In this document: piece by piece, positions 1 to 13,667 of the stretch | Layout of the letters: each line of letters starts with the position of its first letter | How positions within the stretch are numbered: the first letter of the stretch is position 1 | Program-made: the position numbers and the translations under genes | The notes under the pieces: model-generated | What the model was told of the DNA's origin: nothing | Seen by the model: the letters and a program-made list of their open reading frames with translations, nothing else | The model's database searches: none | Origin: Phallusia mammillata | Lineage: Eukaryota; Chordata; Ascidiacea; Phlebobranchia; Ascidiidae | Reading direction: 5' to 3' | DNA length: 64,000 nucleotides | Assembly (NCBI GenBank): GCA_003260075.1 | Contig: QLIY01000024.1 | Coordinates: forward strand, 308,930 to 372,929

Positions 1-2822
1 GTATTCAATTGTTGTAACCTAGTGTATTACAACCGCACATCTATAAACAAATTACTATCCTTACTTAACATACGCACTATGCAGGCCTGCCGTTAAAGCA
101 AGTTCATTCTAAACTTTCATTAAGCAGTAGCAAGTTAGCAGTTTATACATAAACCACAAGGCTGTAAAACCGACTGCCAAATAAGTTATGACTGCTTAAA
201 GCTACAACGCAACGTGATTATGACGAAACAGAGTGTTTCTCTTGTCCCGTTGTCGTACGAAGAAAACGACTGATTCAAAAAACGTGGAAGCATTTAAGCG
301 TGTCCACGGGTGACTTGACAGAAAAACGGTTTCTCAATGCTGCCTTACTGCTGATGACTGAAAGAAACAAAATTTTTTTGGACAATTATGCAACCATGTG
401 AAACTGACTATATGTGGTAAACATGTTGTTGAAAGGATTGAGTGACGGTCTACGTGACTTTGCCGCATCCACAGGTGGTAAAAAATTTGGGCAAAGGAAT
501 ATTATGAGTTATGACAAAGATAAACCGCTATTCAATCTTTTGAAATAAATTTCTTGTTGTTTTTTGGATGATGCTAAATTTTATCATAATAATGATAAAT
601 AGTGTTTTTTTATACGAAAGAACGTTTGTTATTTGTACAATTACCTTTATTGTTACTCGCTAAAGCCATATGGGCGAATAAACCCAAGACAAAAACAAAA
701 GGAATCCCCTAAAATATTATTGTATGAAACACAACATGCCAAGAATGACAAATTTGGTACAAAGAATTACTTAACCGATAACAAGCGTTTTAGTTTTGCC
801 ACTTATTTGTTACTCTTAATAATCTGTTGCCACTCATAATGTCTGAACGATACGATATAAGCCTTGTTTTTATGCGACTTTGTCTTGAAATCTACAAAAA
901 TCACGGAAATAAACTCAAATCAATTTTAACTTTGTAAAACAATTCAAAGATATACATTTTACACAAAAAAATTAAACTTTAACCTGCAAATGCCCTAACA
1001 ATACTTGTCCTAGGTACACAATAACCTATTTAAAATATATATTACCCCCCCCCCAAATAAACTCAAATCAATTTTAACTTTGTAAAACAATTCAAAGATA
1101 TAAGTTACATTTTACACAAAAAAATGTGTTTTTCCGACAATTCATTTTAATTCAAAAACATCTACGCGTTTCCCCAAAACAAAAAATGTTGTAACTCACG
1201 ATTTAATACTGATCTCACAACTTTGCATAGAATTTCGATAATTATCAGATTTGTAATTAGCGGGTGTTGCACCATATATCGACAATTTTGAATTATTATT
1301 CACCGCCAAAGGCATATTACAGTGTCAAAACTCTGAGCAATTTAGTACATGAATAATACCATTGTAAAGGAAAAGTTTTAGATTCAGTGTTTTATATAGA
1401 CTTGTTTGAATTTTAGTTGCAAATTAAAAATCCTTTTATCGTTTACATTTTTTAACAAACCTCACTGGAATTCAGATTATCTTAACATCATGAATTTTAT
1501 CCTGAATTAAACCGGATTTCGATCTCTTAGTGTGTATCGCAAAAACCTAAGCTTGCACAGCTAAATGCAATTTATTCACTTAAATAAGAAAGTGTAAACT
1601 CATGGTGTTCCGGTAAAAAGAGGTATGGTTTTGTCACGTGCACACGTCAATTTAAGCTCAAATTCAAACTACAATTTTGCCTAAAGCGATGGGCTAGGTG
1701 ATCTGTTTGCATTTTAATTGTAGCATTATCCCAAAACGTTTCTCTTGACCTTATTGCCTTATTAAGGTACTTTTTTACAGAAATCTTACAGGCACCTGCT
1801 CAAACTGGGACTTGCCCAGTCACACCAACAACATTACATAACATGGCGCAATCGGGAGAGGCGTCATTGCCACAAAAATGCTAATTTTCGAATTACATAA
1901 TTATCTTGGTTTTCGCGAACAAATAATTATTTTACCACGAAAAATAACATCAAATGTCTAATTTTTTTAAACTTTGGAGACTGTTTGGGTAATTTTGGCA
2001 ACTTTGTTTAAGAAATTTGTTGATTTGGTATTATAATGTAAACGTATTTGAGTTTCAAAAAGTACATAAACACTTTCATTCGTTCTTCGAAAATAACTTC
2101 TTTAAAATATATAAAAATATACTAAGTTACGACAAAGTGCTTTAACTAGGTCAATTCACAAAGCTCGCCAGTTTCAGTAAGCAACTTAAAATGGTGTTTG
2201 TTTTACACAATAATTTATTAGACTTAGACGTAACGTGTTTATTTTCATATATGACTTTATTAAATAATTAAAATCGAATTCAAAGATGCGTAATAACATA
2301 AACAAGGACTATTCCAAACCCTGTTCTGCTTACAACAATTTGTAAATTTTAAAACCTGTAGGAGTCTCCTGTTATGTTTCACATTTTTCTTGTGTCACAA
2401 TTTGGCATTTGTTGTTCATTTTATAATTTTTTCTTTATCTTTCATATTTCTATTTCTTTATTGTCTCTTACCTTTCTACATTTTTCTCAATCTCAAATTT
2501 TTCAATAAACCAGAGGTGTGTACAAGTCGATAGGTGCATAGGCCTAAAGGTTGAGTAGACAAATACAGACATGACTTTTTATACCTATTACTTTTAATAA
2601 ACTGGAGTACAGTATACCGACCACCCTACAGCTTGTGCGACCCGTCACCAGCTGCACTGATAAGATATACAGGTGGAAACAGTATACTCCTTGTCTGCAA
2701 TGTAGACGTTTCAAAACGAGCGGGAAAGGTTTAGTCATGTAGGCTATCTATTGCGAAATCAAACAACGTTAAGCTTCGTTACGTGACATACAACTGAAAT
2801 TCACCCAGACCCATTTAGAAGA
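1..2822. other. Gene-free AT-rich stretch
   Basis: I see no exon with a convincing protein match or splice context on either strand. The only structured part is the C10-joined duplication around positions 907-1125. Short open frames here have AT-driven composition and no recognisable motif. Confidence 0.5.
907..1125. repeat. Direct duplication joined by a C10 run
   Basis: A segment of about 65-70 bp at 907-972 recurs at 1055-1125 with a small indel. The second copy begins directly after a run of ten C (1045-1054). The same X-C(10/11)-X arrangement recurs six more times in the window. Confidence 0.8.
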
Positions 2823-4048
2823 ACTATAAATTTGTGTCGCAATTAAACTAAATTGTACCATAAAATCTTTTGCAACGTTGCGTAAACACTTCTAAAAATT
2901 TGCAATTGCCCCCAAGGCATTTAAGTTGATAACACCACATTTATACGGTGTGGTCAAATTCTGCTAAACCTGATATGTGGCATCAATAAATAGGAAAATC
3001 TACCAACACCATACCTCGCGTCAGCCGCACATTTAGCTTATTTTAGGTGACGCAAAGAGCAGTAAATCCTATTTAAAACGATATGTTTCAAAACAAGCTG
3101 CCGATTAGGGCTATCAAGCTTGGAGTTAAGTATTATCAATAAAATTTAAATGAAACTAACTTAAAAACTTATATCCTAATGAAAATTTTGTTTGTAAAAT
3201 TAAAATTTTTAGGTGGTCCGCTACCCATTTCGATTTCACTCGCTTTCAAAACACAAAATTTATGATTTAACAATGAATAAAAAAATAAACCTTTCAAATA
3301 GGTAAGAGTAGGACAAAACAAAAAGAAAACAATATGAGACCAGAAATGTGGAACGATAGCAAATATTCTAGCCTGTCATGGACCTGCCAAATGTCTTACC
3401 AATTTACCTATTTTCAAAGTAATCAAACAAAACATCTCTCTTAAATCTAAACGGTACTACTTGTAACTTTAATGCTACCCACTGACAGACAAACACAACT
3501 AGAAATTTTGGCTACAGGACATTTCTTGTTCCTCCCTTCGTAGCACTTTTTGTGTAATTTTCCACGTTCTGAAGAAGATGAACTTTATTTCAGTGCTTAA
3601 CACGCCCCCTTATCCACCCACTAAGCATACGGCGTGTCAAAATTTTATTCAACAGCAAAAAATATATAATGACCTGTTTTGGCCCTAATTAGAAATTGTT
3701 TGCTAGAATTCAGACCAAGTTATAACGACAGGAAAATAAGTTGTTTGTACACATGCAATAAAACGATTTTTCTGTCAGATTTATGTTGTTGCTAAAAAAA
3801 CAATCGTCATGCATTGCCAAGTACAATGAAACAAAATATGCTGAGGTCACCTTCGTTTTGCCGAGTCACAACTTGCAGCAGACTGCAAAAGATTTGTGGT
3901 AAACAACCATTAACAAACGACTCTTCTCCAATTTAAAGATTACAAACTTTACCTGGGCCCTCAAACTCACTTTACACTTAAATGTGCAGCATAACAAACA
4001 ATGTAACATCTCACAAACAAACATACTACAGCGACACAACATCTAGCC

Positions 4049-5765
4049 TAGGGTTGCCATTCGTCTGACATGGAATTTAGTGTTTAAATCTGCGTCAGGG
4101 AGAAATCTTAAAATGTACTTAAAAGTCAGGAATTGAAATTAATGTACCAACGGAGAAAGTTTCTAGTAAGTTAGTTAGCTACAACCNAATTATGTAGCCT
4201 ATAAAAGCTCCAGATTTTAAACGGTTAAAGATAAACGCAAACAGTTTTTACAGGTCAACTCTAAAATACATCCAGTAAAGGCATACAAAATATCGTTTGA
4301 ATCTGATCATAGCCTCGAAAATGAGAGGCGTGTATCATAAGCGAACGCAGGGCGTGACCGCTTTAATAATGATTTTTGCGCTGTCAACCAATGGTATACA
4401 ATCTCCAGATGTTAAACGGGTTAAGATGGACACAAACGGTTTTCACAGGTCAACTCTAAAATACATACAGTAAAGGCATACAAAATATCGTTTAAATCTG
4501 ATCATAACCTCGAAAATGAGAGGCGTGCATCATAAGCGAATGCAGGGCATGACCGCTTCAAAAATGATTTTTGCGCTGTCGACCAATGTAGCCTATACAA
4601 TCTCCAGATGTTAAACGGTTTAAGATAAACACAAACGGTTTTCACAAATCAACTCCAAAATACAGCTAGTAAACGCATACAAAACATCGTTTAAATGTGA
4701 TAATAACTTAAACCGTTTAAAATCTGGAGCCTGTAGATTAGGGTTGCCATATTTTATGAAACACAATCCCTGACAAAATTTATCTCGGTTGCGTGAACCC
4801 AGTTTTTCTCAAACTTTAAGTCTAAATGTGTTGACGTAAGTCTGAGTGTGTATTTCAGAAAAACGAAAGTTGATTGCAGGATTTTAGCTAGTTATGCAAA
4901 ATTGCGCACAACAATGATCCAAATCTGACATCACAGACNGGTAAACTGGCGGCGCGCAGGTTAACGTACCTGTTACTGTTTGATGTGTGTGCGCGCGTAA
5001 CAATACCTGTTTGTTACTAGATGTTTAACAATATGCGTTAAATACACAAATAAAAATCCGCGTCTCAAGAAAACACAGCATTCGATGCTACATGAGAACG
5101 TAGGAAATTTCATTTCCTTAACTGTGTACCTAATAGTCGAATTCGTGAGACATAAAAACATTAAACATTTTTCTTCCAATTTAAAAAGGTCCTTGTGACT
5201 CCCATTTACTAAACAGAAGCCGGCGCAGAAAGTAATTGACAAGGATCAGAGTATCGTATGTAACGTTTTCTCGTGTCGCCGTCCGTGTGAATTCCGAATA
5301 TTCTAATTTATTCCGGAATAGAAGTGTTTGGATCGCAAAAATAGTTAACGCAGCGGTTCTCAAACTGGGGTCCGCGGTCCTTTAGGACATTTTGCGGGGA
5401 TCTCGAAAAGGTGGAAGTAATTCTATATTCTTATTTGGCGTCCGTTTGTGCAACTGAATAAGTTGAAATCAAAGTGAAAGTGAGAATCAAGCGTCTCCAT
5501 TGTTAAACAATAGGCCAACTAACAAAAATGCAATTGTTCGCGCACAATTGTAATGTTTTTGTGTTGTCTGTGATGTCAGATTTGGATCATCGTTATGCGC
5601 AATTTTGCATAACTAGCTATAATCCTGCAATCAACTTTCGTTTTTCTGAAATACACACTCAGACTTACGTCAACACATTTAGACTTAAAATTGGAGAAAA
5701 ACTGGGTTCACGCAACCGAGATAAATTTTGTCAGGGATTGTGTTTCATAAAATATGGCAACCCTA
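4049..5765. mobile_element. Composite inverted-repeat DNA element inserted in an older repeat
   Basis: Both ends carry the same 12-bp terminal inverted repeat (TAGGGTTGCCAT at 4049 and its complement ending at 5765). The element is flanked by a near-perfect 8-bp duplication (ATCTAGCC left, ATCTAGCT right). Copy 2 of the host repeat shows a single uninterrupted ATCTAGCT near 10487. Inside, a second TAGGGTTGCCAT starts at 4739, giving arms of about 190 bp (4739-4930 versus 5575-5765) that fold back on each other. A hAT-type left end (CAGCGGTTCTCAAAC at 5351) lies in the loop. An 8-bp target duplication suggests a hAT-like transposase acting in trans. Confidence 0.8.
4208..4729. repeat. Tandem repeat of about 195 bp bounded by inverted ends
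   Basis: Units begin at 4208, 4403 and 4602 (lengths 195, 199 and a partial third). All start with the same CTCCAGAT(T/G)TTAAACGG core. The array ends at 4729 with the inverted complement of the first 23 bases of unit 1, so it reads as a minisatellite enclosed by terminal inverted repeats. It lies inside the 4049-5765 composite. Confidence 0.8.
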
Positions 5766-6207
5766 ATCTAGCTTTAGCTAAGAATGGAGCGATTTGTAAC
5801 TTGCCTGCTGTCGACCATTACGAAAACGCTTTGAAACGACATAATTCAAACATATCAATGCGGTTGAATAAATTAAAAGCTTCAAGTGCTATTAAGTGCA
5901 ACCCTTGTGCGCGTTTAAATCAAACACAATTGTTGTTTTGTGTTGTTTCACAGTGTGTGTATATACTGTTAATTGACATAGAAAAAGCGGTAATATGCCG
6001 TAGTGTTAAGCCGCCTAATCCATATCTTTTTTGTACGTGCTACGGCAACATCTTAAACGCCTACTTTTTTGTGTGTGTTGGCCAGGTGATTTACATAAAG
6101 CAACCACAGAACGCATATATTCTTGATTTTCCGGGCTATTTTGAACTAATTAAAACAAGCAATCGAATGTTTTTAATTATTTCAATAAGCTCTTCAATTA
6201 TTTAAAC

Positions 6208-6715
6208 TAGGGGTCACCAAACTACGGTCCGTGGGACGGATCCGGCCCACGACGTCATTTTATCCGGCCCGCGAACGTATTTGGTCCTAGTATACGTCTA
6301 AAAAACTAATTAGCCTTAAGGCTTGAGTTAACCGTTGAAAGATAGAAGTTAAAATAGCTATATTTCTGCAACATCATGCATTAGGGTCAAGTTCACCAAG
6401 TGTTACAGAACGCATAAAATGATCTCAAGGTTGTTTGTTACATCACAGATAGTACTAAAAGTATCAATGCATTTGTTATTGTGCGCGAACAAACGCCTTT
6501 CTATTGTTAAATGTGACAAAATAAGTGACTTTTGTAATTGTGAACACAATTGGATTATTTAACAGTAGCACTGTTTGACTCTAAATAAGATTCTACTGTT
6601 GTTGATCAGCGGACCGTTTGGAACGGCGCTGCGTTATGGCTTGTAACCTATGTGGCCATCGCATGTTATTTTGAGTTTTTTTCGGCCCGCCGTGAAAAAA
6701 GTTTGGTGATCCCTG
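6208..6715. mobile_element. hAT-like MITE, 508 bp
   Basis: Ends are TAGGGGTCACCAAAC and the near complement GTTTGGTGATCCCTG. They are flanked by a perfect 8-bp duplication ATTTAAAC (6200-6207 and 6716-6723). There is no coding capacity. Confidence 0.85.
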
Positions 6716-6965
6716 ATTTAAACCAATATTGCAAATTGTTTCTCGGGCCATGCAAAATCACCTCGCGTGCCCAGTGTGTTGACCCCTGTCTTAAACTATA
6801 AGCGAAATAAATTGTTTGCCCAATAGCCTAACAATGCCTTGGAGGACATTAAATGATTTCGAATTCCTTTCGATTTTGTTATGTATTTACGCAGGTACTG
6901 ACCGCTATGACGAGCTTTTTTTCAGTCGCTTATTTATGTGTGTCCATGGGCCATACCCCACAGAA

Positions 6966-7314
6966 CAGTGGTTTTCAACCTTTTGTGGACCGTGGTCCCC
7001 TAAAAGTAACTCGTGGCCCTCTTCAAGTAACCCTGTAGAACCTGTGCCCCCCTTAAAATGTAAATGGCATTTTCGTGTTGGAATTCGGTACCAATTTCGG
7101 CTTTAAACAGGTCGAATAGAGTAAACAAGAATCCGTAATCGTGAAAAACCTCAATATAGACAAATAGTATGTGACATAGTCGATTAAATTGGGAAATGTA
7201 TTTAAGAAGAAAATGGCTTTTAGTGGCTGTTTCTGGTGAATCTACACTCGTGGCCCCCCGAAACACAGCTCGTGGCTCCCCTGGGGGGCAATTAGCCCTG
7301 GTTGAGAACCACTG
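6966..7314. mobile_element. hAT-like MITE, 349 bp, no clean TSD
   Basis: Terminal repeats are CAGTGGTTTTCAACC and GGTTGAGAACCACTG. The interior, rich in GTGGCCCCC-type motifs, matches the element at 62907-63256 in the same orientation. The flanks do not show a matching 8-bp duplication, so it may be old or rearranged. Open frames crossing it are not genes. Confidence 0.75.
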
Positions 7315-8883
7315 CCTCGGACCATTTAACCAAATGCATGTCGTGGCTTGGTTATTTTTTTTTTGCAATATTCTGTACTCAGGACGCTCTAAAATCGCAT
7401 TCGAAGCGACACCTTGGGGTCATTTTTATTAAACTTTACGTCGCACGTGAGCGGTAAAGGGTCGCTGCCAAGCATTTTGTCAAAGGCATTGCAGCGATGA
7501 AGAGGCTTATTAAAAACACTCGTTATGTATTGGCTCGATGCTTTTATACTCATAAAGTAGTTAGACGTGCTTGCGTTTAATTCTTTTTTCTTTGTTTATT
7601 CGCGCATTCCGTGTTATTTACCCTGATGAAGGCGACTAATATAGGAAGTCGAAACGTCGGAATAAAAATAAAATTGTCAGAAGAGCTCTATAAATTTATA
7701 TTATGCCTGGCAGCAACAGCTTTTATATAGAAGTAGTTTGTTGTTGGTTAAGTCTGTCGCGTTTATAACCTGGTGTTGTACGCGATTTTGTGAAAAATAA
7801 CCTTGTGAGCTTTTCGGCTGATACCACGAAGCCGTCAGTCAGTTTCAAAGCATATATTTTCTTAAGCAAGGTCCACACAGCACAGTTTCCAAAATAGAAT
7901 GACTGACGCCACAAAAAAACTGCAAGGTGAAGAACAAAACGTGCGCCTCAGGAAAGACACGTGGAGTCAAAGGCATGCTGCCATCAGCCACTTATGCCGT
8001 AAGCACGCACTGCCAATTTACGTACACACACAATGTAAATGTCAAAGTCCTACTTGAAGAGGTCTCCATCAGGTAAACAAATTTACAGTGGCCTCACTAT
8101 ACAATACTGTAATGCTTTATTTGAAAAAAAGGGAACATTTATTCAGGACTAAGTTTAAACCTTACCGCATAAAGTATAGTAACAGCGGCAGTGCTTATGA
8201 AAGTAAACGCTAATATTTCATAAAAATAGTGCAAAAACTTGCCTTACTTGTCCATTGTCTGTCAGCTTGGCATTTGTGTGAAACGCTTGCTGATCTGCAC
8301 TGGGGCATTGACGATAAGTGGGTGTCTATTACAATGACATAGGTGCTTCGTTGTCCTATTTGAACCTTTGAGAGCTGCTTTTTTCGAATATTTCTGGGTC
8401 ATCGAGTGTGGGTTGCCCAAATTTTTACTGATCTGTGTTTTTTTGTTACTTACGTTTTGTGACAGTCGACTAGTTATTTTAATTCCATTACATCTGCACA
8501 TTGTTTTCAAGTTTTTTTAAGGCACTTGGTTCTTTTACATGTCTCGGTTGTAGCTTTTTAATGCGTCGTGGTCAGGACAATTTGATTTCACACAGCAGAA
8601 TACAGCAGTTGTTACTAGTGTAGAATTTTCTTGCATAGGCAGTTATCAAGCCAAAACCTAAACAAGCTTTTTAGTTGTATGTTGTACACCTAAAAATCTG
8701 CCAGAAAACTATTTGAGAAAAGGGATAAAAAAGCTCAAACGCCTTAGCCCTAGATTTGCAAAACGTCGTAAGTCCAGATTATATGTTTCCGGGGAAAACT
8801 TGTTTTTTATCTTCTTCTGTTTTTACCGGTGGTGGTAAAAAGATTCGTTTAGCTGCTAAACTTTAGCAGAAGTGCAGAACTAT
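7315..8883. other. Non-coding stretch with a possible retroelement remnant
   Basis: No gene is seen. Near 7621-7665 a CTGATGAAGGCGACTA...AAGTCGAAACGTCGG segment resembles the stem-like sequence often found at the ends of Penelope-like and other reverse-transcribing elements. That identification is weak and rests on motif resemblance only. Confidence 0.3.
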
Positions 8884-10938
8884 AAATTTCATGCGTGGCA
8901 ATTAAATTCAACTGTACCATTAAATCTTTTGCAACGTTGCGTAAACACTTCTAAAAATTTGCAATTGCCTTAAGGCATTTAAGTTAACAACACCATATTT
9001 ATGCAGTGTGGTCAAATTCTACTTAAACTGATATGTTGCATCAATAAATACTAATCCTGGTAATTATATTTGATGTGGTGCAATGCCTTTTTAGGTGCAA
9101 CTTCTGTACTATAAATTAGTGATGTATAATGCTATTGAAAACATGAAAATAAATTAATTTTGTATGTTAATTAGTTACATCATGCACAATACGATTATAA
9201 AGGTGAAATAAGAATCTGTTTTTTGATACCGTGTACGCACCTACACCTCTTAAAGCTTAATTATGTCACCGTCCTTTACATTTCTAATTTTTTGGTATTT
9301 TTGAAGTTTTTTGCTGTTTTTGCCGAAGCCTTAATTTCCACCGGCTTGCAGTTTGTCAGAATTGGTGTCTGTTAAAGACCTAATTTATATTGTTTTTATC
9401 CGCACTATATGGTTTTGCGAACTGTTATTGCTTATGTTTAATTTTATTGTTCTTTTTTGACGAAAACTGACGATGCCTTTTAAATGGACGAAACTAATAT
9501 TTCTGTTACGTAAATAAACAAACGATTTAAATGACGCTGATCGTCTGCCGCTCTTCTTGAGTGATTTGTATAAAAGAGATTTATGATTGAAGTACAACGT
9601 TAGCGGTTTTACTACATTTGATTTGTATTCTCTTATAAACCCATTGGATATTTAAGCTAGTACACTAAACCACATAAATATAAGTCTTGCAGATTTTTTT
9701 TAATTGAAACTTTTAGATTTAAGGTCCTCAAACCATTTCGTTTTAGTTACATTCAAATCACAAAATGTATGATTATCAATTTTTCACTTAACAAAAAAGT
9801 AAACAATATTAAATCATGGAATGTAACAGTATCTTTTCTGTCACCATCTTATATATTTTTAAAGTATTAACGCAATCTCTTAAATCTAAACGGTACTACT
9901 TGTAATTTTAATCTTGCCAACTGACAAACAAACACAACTAGAAATTATGGTTACAGGACATTTCTGGTTCCTCCCTTCGTAGCATATTTTGTGTAATTTT
10001 CCACGTTTTGAAGAAGATCAACTTTATTTCAGTGCTCAACACGCCCCCTTAACCACCCACTAAGTATACGGCGTGTCAAACATTTTACCCCGCAACCAAA
10101 CATATGTAATGACCTTGTTTTGGCCTTAATAAGAAATTGTTTGCTAGAATTCGGACCAATTTATAACGACATGATAATAACTTATTTGTAGACATGCAAT
10201 AAAATATTTTTCTGTAGGATTTATGTTGTTGAAAAAACAATCGTCGTCATGCATATCAGGTACAATGAAACAAAATCTGCTGAGGTCACCAGCGTTTTGC
10301 CGAGTCACAACTTGCAGCACACTGCAAAAGGCTTTTTGGTAAACAATCTTTAACAAATGCCTTGGTTTAATTTTCTGTAATTTAGAGGTTGCAATCTTTA
10401 CCTGCACCCTAAAACTCACTTTACACTTGAATGTACAGCAGAGTAAGTTAAATTGTGTTAAATCTCACAAAATTTACTAAAGCAATACAACATCTAGCTT
10501 TAGCAAAGAACGAAATGATTTGTAACTTGTTCATTGTCGACAATTACGCAACCGCTTTGAATCAACATGATCCAAATACATCAGTGCGGTTGAATAGATT
10601 TAAGCTTCAAGTGCTATTAAGTGCAATCCTTGTGCGCGTTTAAATCAAAAACGTTGTTTTGTGTTGTTTCACATCCCCCCCCCCATCAACATGATCCAAA
10701 TACATCAGTGCGGTTGAATAGATTTAAGCTTCTAGTGCTATTAAGTGCAATCCTTGTGCGCGTTTAAATCGAACACAATTGTTGTTTTGTGTTGTTTCAC
10801 AGTGTGTGTATATAATGTTAACTGATGTAGAAAAATCGGTAACATGCCTTAGTGTTAAGCCGCATAATCCATATATTTTTGTACGTGCTACGGCAACATC
10901 TTAAACGCCTACTTTTTTGTGTGTGTTGGCCAGGTGAT
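8884..10938. repeat. Old dispersed repeat, copy 2 (empty-site copy)
   Basis: This is the colinear partner of 2823-4048 plus 5766-6091. It lacks the 4049-5765 insertion: sequence runs continuously through ACATCTAGCTTTAGC near 10484-10500. It contains extra sequence around 9060-9720 and a local C10-joined duplication (10561-10800) absent from copy 1. Confidence 0.75.
10561..10800. repeat. Direct duplication joined by a C10 run
   Basis: The segment from 10561 to 10674 restarts at 10685, immediately after ten C (10675-10684). Differences between the copies include CTTCAAG versus CTTCTAG and a short indel near the end. Copy 1 of the host repeat (5850-5960) has this block once, so the duplication is derived. 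Confidence 0.85.
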
Positions 10939-11005
10939 TCCCACTGGTGGGCCACGGAAGCATTTTGATTGGGCCACAGACCAATCAAATAGAAAGTTTT
11001 TTTTA

Positions 11006-11034
11006 CCCCCCCCCCCCCCCGTTGAGAACCACTG
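11006..11034. repeat. C15 homopolymer beside a hAT-like right end
   Basis: Fifteen C at 11006-11020 run directly into GTTGAGAACCACTG, a right terminal repeat of the hAT-like MITE family. A degraded left end (CCACTGGTGGGCCACG near 10941) suggests a small MITE of about 95 bp. No flanking duplication of the kind seen at other runs is visible. Confidence 0.5.
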
Positions 11035-13667
11035 GTCAGCCATATGTTTTTAAAATGTGTAAAGACAGATTTCCGAATGCGTCAAGAAATATTTACTTTT
11101 AGTTGCAACGTCTGAAGTTTTGGGACGCACCAAAAAAGTGACTGTCCAATTGAATGCTTTTTTGATCAAATTCAGGCATAAAAATCACAGAAAAGTTAAA
11201 ATAAGTTTATTGCGTTCAGCCTGCAAAGTGGACCCCGAAGCAAATATTTTGTAAAAAATATTTTTCTAAACCACAATTGAAGTTATCTACGCAAGGATGT
11301 CCTAATGGTTCTAGTGAAAGTACGTCACACATATTGGTCTAATATCAGTTTAAACGTATTTCTAAATCATTAGGCTATTTTTGTCCCAAAATACAAAACT
11401 AACATTTTACACATACATAATATTTCTTGGTTGTGTGAAATATAAAATCTGCTGTGTTTACAGATATTGCATTATTAATTACAATAGTACACCAGGTCCC
11501 GCTACTTCAAATATAGCGTAGGCTACCTTGCGACCGAAATAAGTAAGATATTTCTTTACTGAATAAGATATTTCTTTACTGAACAATAAACATAAAAAGA
11601 AAACAAAAACAATTGTTCAATGGAACTGTTTGGATGGGTTACAGTAATGAAGGCATTTTTCTTCATAAAACTGATGTTATGTAAACATTTTGCAATAAAT
11701 TGATTAATAAATTTATGACACCGGAAATGTAATCAATTGTAAGTAAATAAATCATGTCAAAAAATTGGAGGCAGATTTAAAATAGTGTCCATTACAAACA
11801 GTAAGCCTTATTTTGTCTTGACAATGTTTAGAAAAACATATTATTTTAGTCATTTCCTATACATGAACATGAGCATTTGCAAAAAATAAAACACCAAGGA
11901 CAAAATGAAAGCAGACATGGTGAGCTGTTTGTGGCAGTTGATTTATGCTTCTATCATTGCTTGTCCAACCCTGTCATTTTATTCTTTTACATGGGAGGTT
12001 TCTATCTCTGAGAGTATTGATCAAAATCATCTGTTCTGTGGACACTGATTTGGTTTGTTGATGCAGGTGTAGTTGACACCTTCCACATCAAATGTAACCC
12101 AAAAGTTACATGTTAACCAAGTAGAAAGTAGCTAGTTTCAATGTTTCATCACAACACCCTTTCAGCTTGCACTTGAATTGGTACATTGTTAGGTGTGCTG
12201 CTCAAAAGAAACAAAAATATTCAGTCATACAAATAAAACAACAAATATAAAACATCAAGAAAATTGGATTGTTTCATATTATGTCTATGTTCCAAGTAGA
12301 AAGGCAGTAAATCCAAATTCAAAAATTTTTTTCAACACTGGTCAGTGGAACTAGTATCTACAACATCATAACAATCCTTTTACTTCTGTTTCTCCAAGCA
12401 AAACCAATCCAGTTTACAAGGTGTTTCTGATTTACTAAGCTAATCTATTCAAAAGTCTTGTAAACACAAACACGACACTTTTGTGAAAGTTACCTGGTGA
12501 TCCAGAATTTATATTGTCGTTCTTGTTCTTGTAACTCTTCACTACAACATTATGTCTTAATTTTCTGTGCACAAAAAGAAATCACTACAGCTTTGCAACT
12601 TGCTGATTCGTTGTGGAGTGTGGACCGACCGCAAAGAAAGCCAAAATATCGCACTGACCTCTGCGATGACCGCGATTTTGTAGCAAACATTTGAACTCTG
12701 CGATTTTGTCGCATTTGTCGCTGAAGAGCGGAAATGACGTCAATTATTTTGGCCTTGCGACAAAAAATCGCATCCATCGCATCGTGTGTGCGTCGGCCTT
12801 TAGTTTAAGTTTTTGCACGGCACCTATACAAAATCCAATTAATGTCCACCACCTCGATTCAACTCTTTGAATATTTCATGAACACATTTTGGTTTTGACA
12901 ACTGTTTTCAAAAGTTTTGGGTGAAGATTTTGAGACAATTTTTCTTTATTTGTCAGTTTTGAGGTACAAATGCTGTTTCAACCAATCACAGGGCCGCTAA
13001 TGTTCACGTGACTTTCTGAAATAAATAGGTGTTTGCAGAAAAGTAAACAAGGTTTCATTTTAATGTTTTGAAATGATCAAATCAGTGACATTACAATGCA
13101 GATGTTAAATTAATTGTTGTTGATTTTAGCTAGTAGAGATACATAACATGCTAGGCAATGCAATGGATTACTTTATTTACGTTTGGTTTTAACGGCACTT
13201 TTACAAAATATTACTTATTTACTGTGTTGAATTTGCTTTACTGTGTTAAAGAAACTGAAAGTACCGCCATAAAAGTAATTTATAACAGTTTTAGTTGATC
13301 GCGCAGCAGCAATCAACGTGCTTTTGTGCCGAATTTGCGTAGCCTATCTAGTAAATTATTATAATTCTTATTAAAGTGGTATTCCTAAGGCATTTTAGTC
13401 ATAAAGTGGGCCCTGGAGAACAAATTCGCGATTTGGGATATATTTGTGTTGAATACTTCTAACCCAAAATCCTGATAAACTGATAAAATTTATTGTTTTT
13501 GTAGTTGTCTGTAAAAGGGGTTGTTTTCATTGGACTATAGCTTGTTTAAAGGGCTGCTACATACAAAATTTGAAAAACACTTGATCATGAATAATTTACT
13601 CTTGCCGATGCACGGCCTTGTACCTTTGGCAGTCTATATCTGACGCAAACCATATCCCCAGTTTCAT
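11035..13667. other. Gene-free stretch
   Basis: No convincing exon on either strand. A segment near 12615-12802 rich in GCGATTTTGTCGC-like motifs and ending in GTGCGTCGGCCTTTAG looks like part of a small transposable element, but I could not pair its ends. Confidence 0.4.

Larger units (their letters stand above)
2823..6091. repeat. Old dispersed repeat, copy 1, interrupted by an insertion
   Basis: The segments 2823-4048 and 5766-6091 align in order with 8884-10938. Shared landmarks are the block near 2860-3000, the block near 3430-3960 and the terminal block near 5780-6091. Between the two segments lies a 1.7 kb element (4049-5765) that is absent from the second copy. No long reading frame survives, so this looks like a non-coding or decayed transposon. 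I cannot name the family. Confidence 0.75.

Noticed and set aside
5528-6205. Open frame of 225 codons
   Set aside because: It runs from the inserted element (ending 5765) into the host repeat, has no protein motif, and its second half is broken in the other repeat copy.
6816-7432. Overlapping frames on both strands
   Set aside because: They lie in or across the MITE at 6966-7314; the same frames recur at 62833-63350 in its relative.
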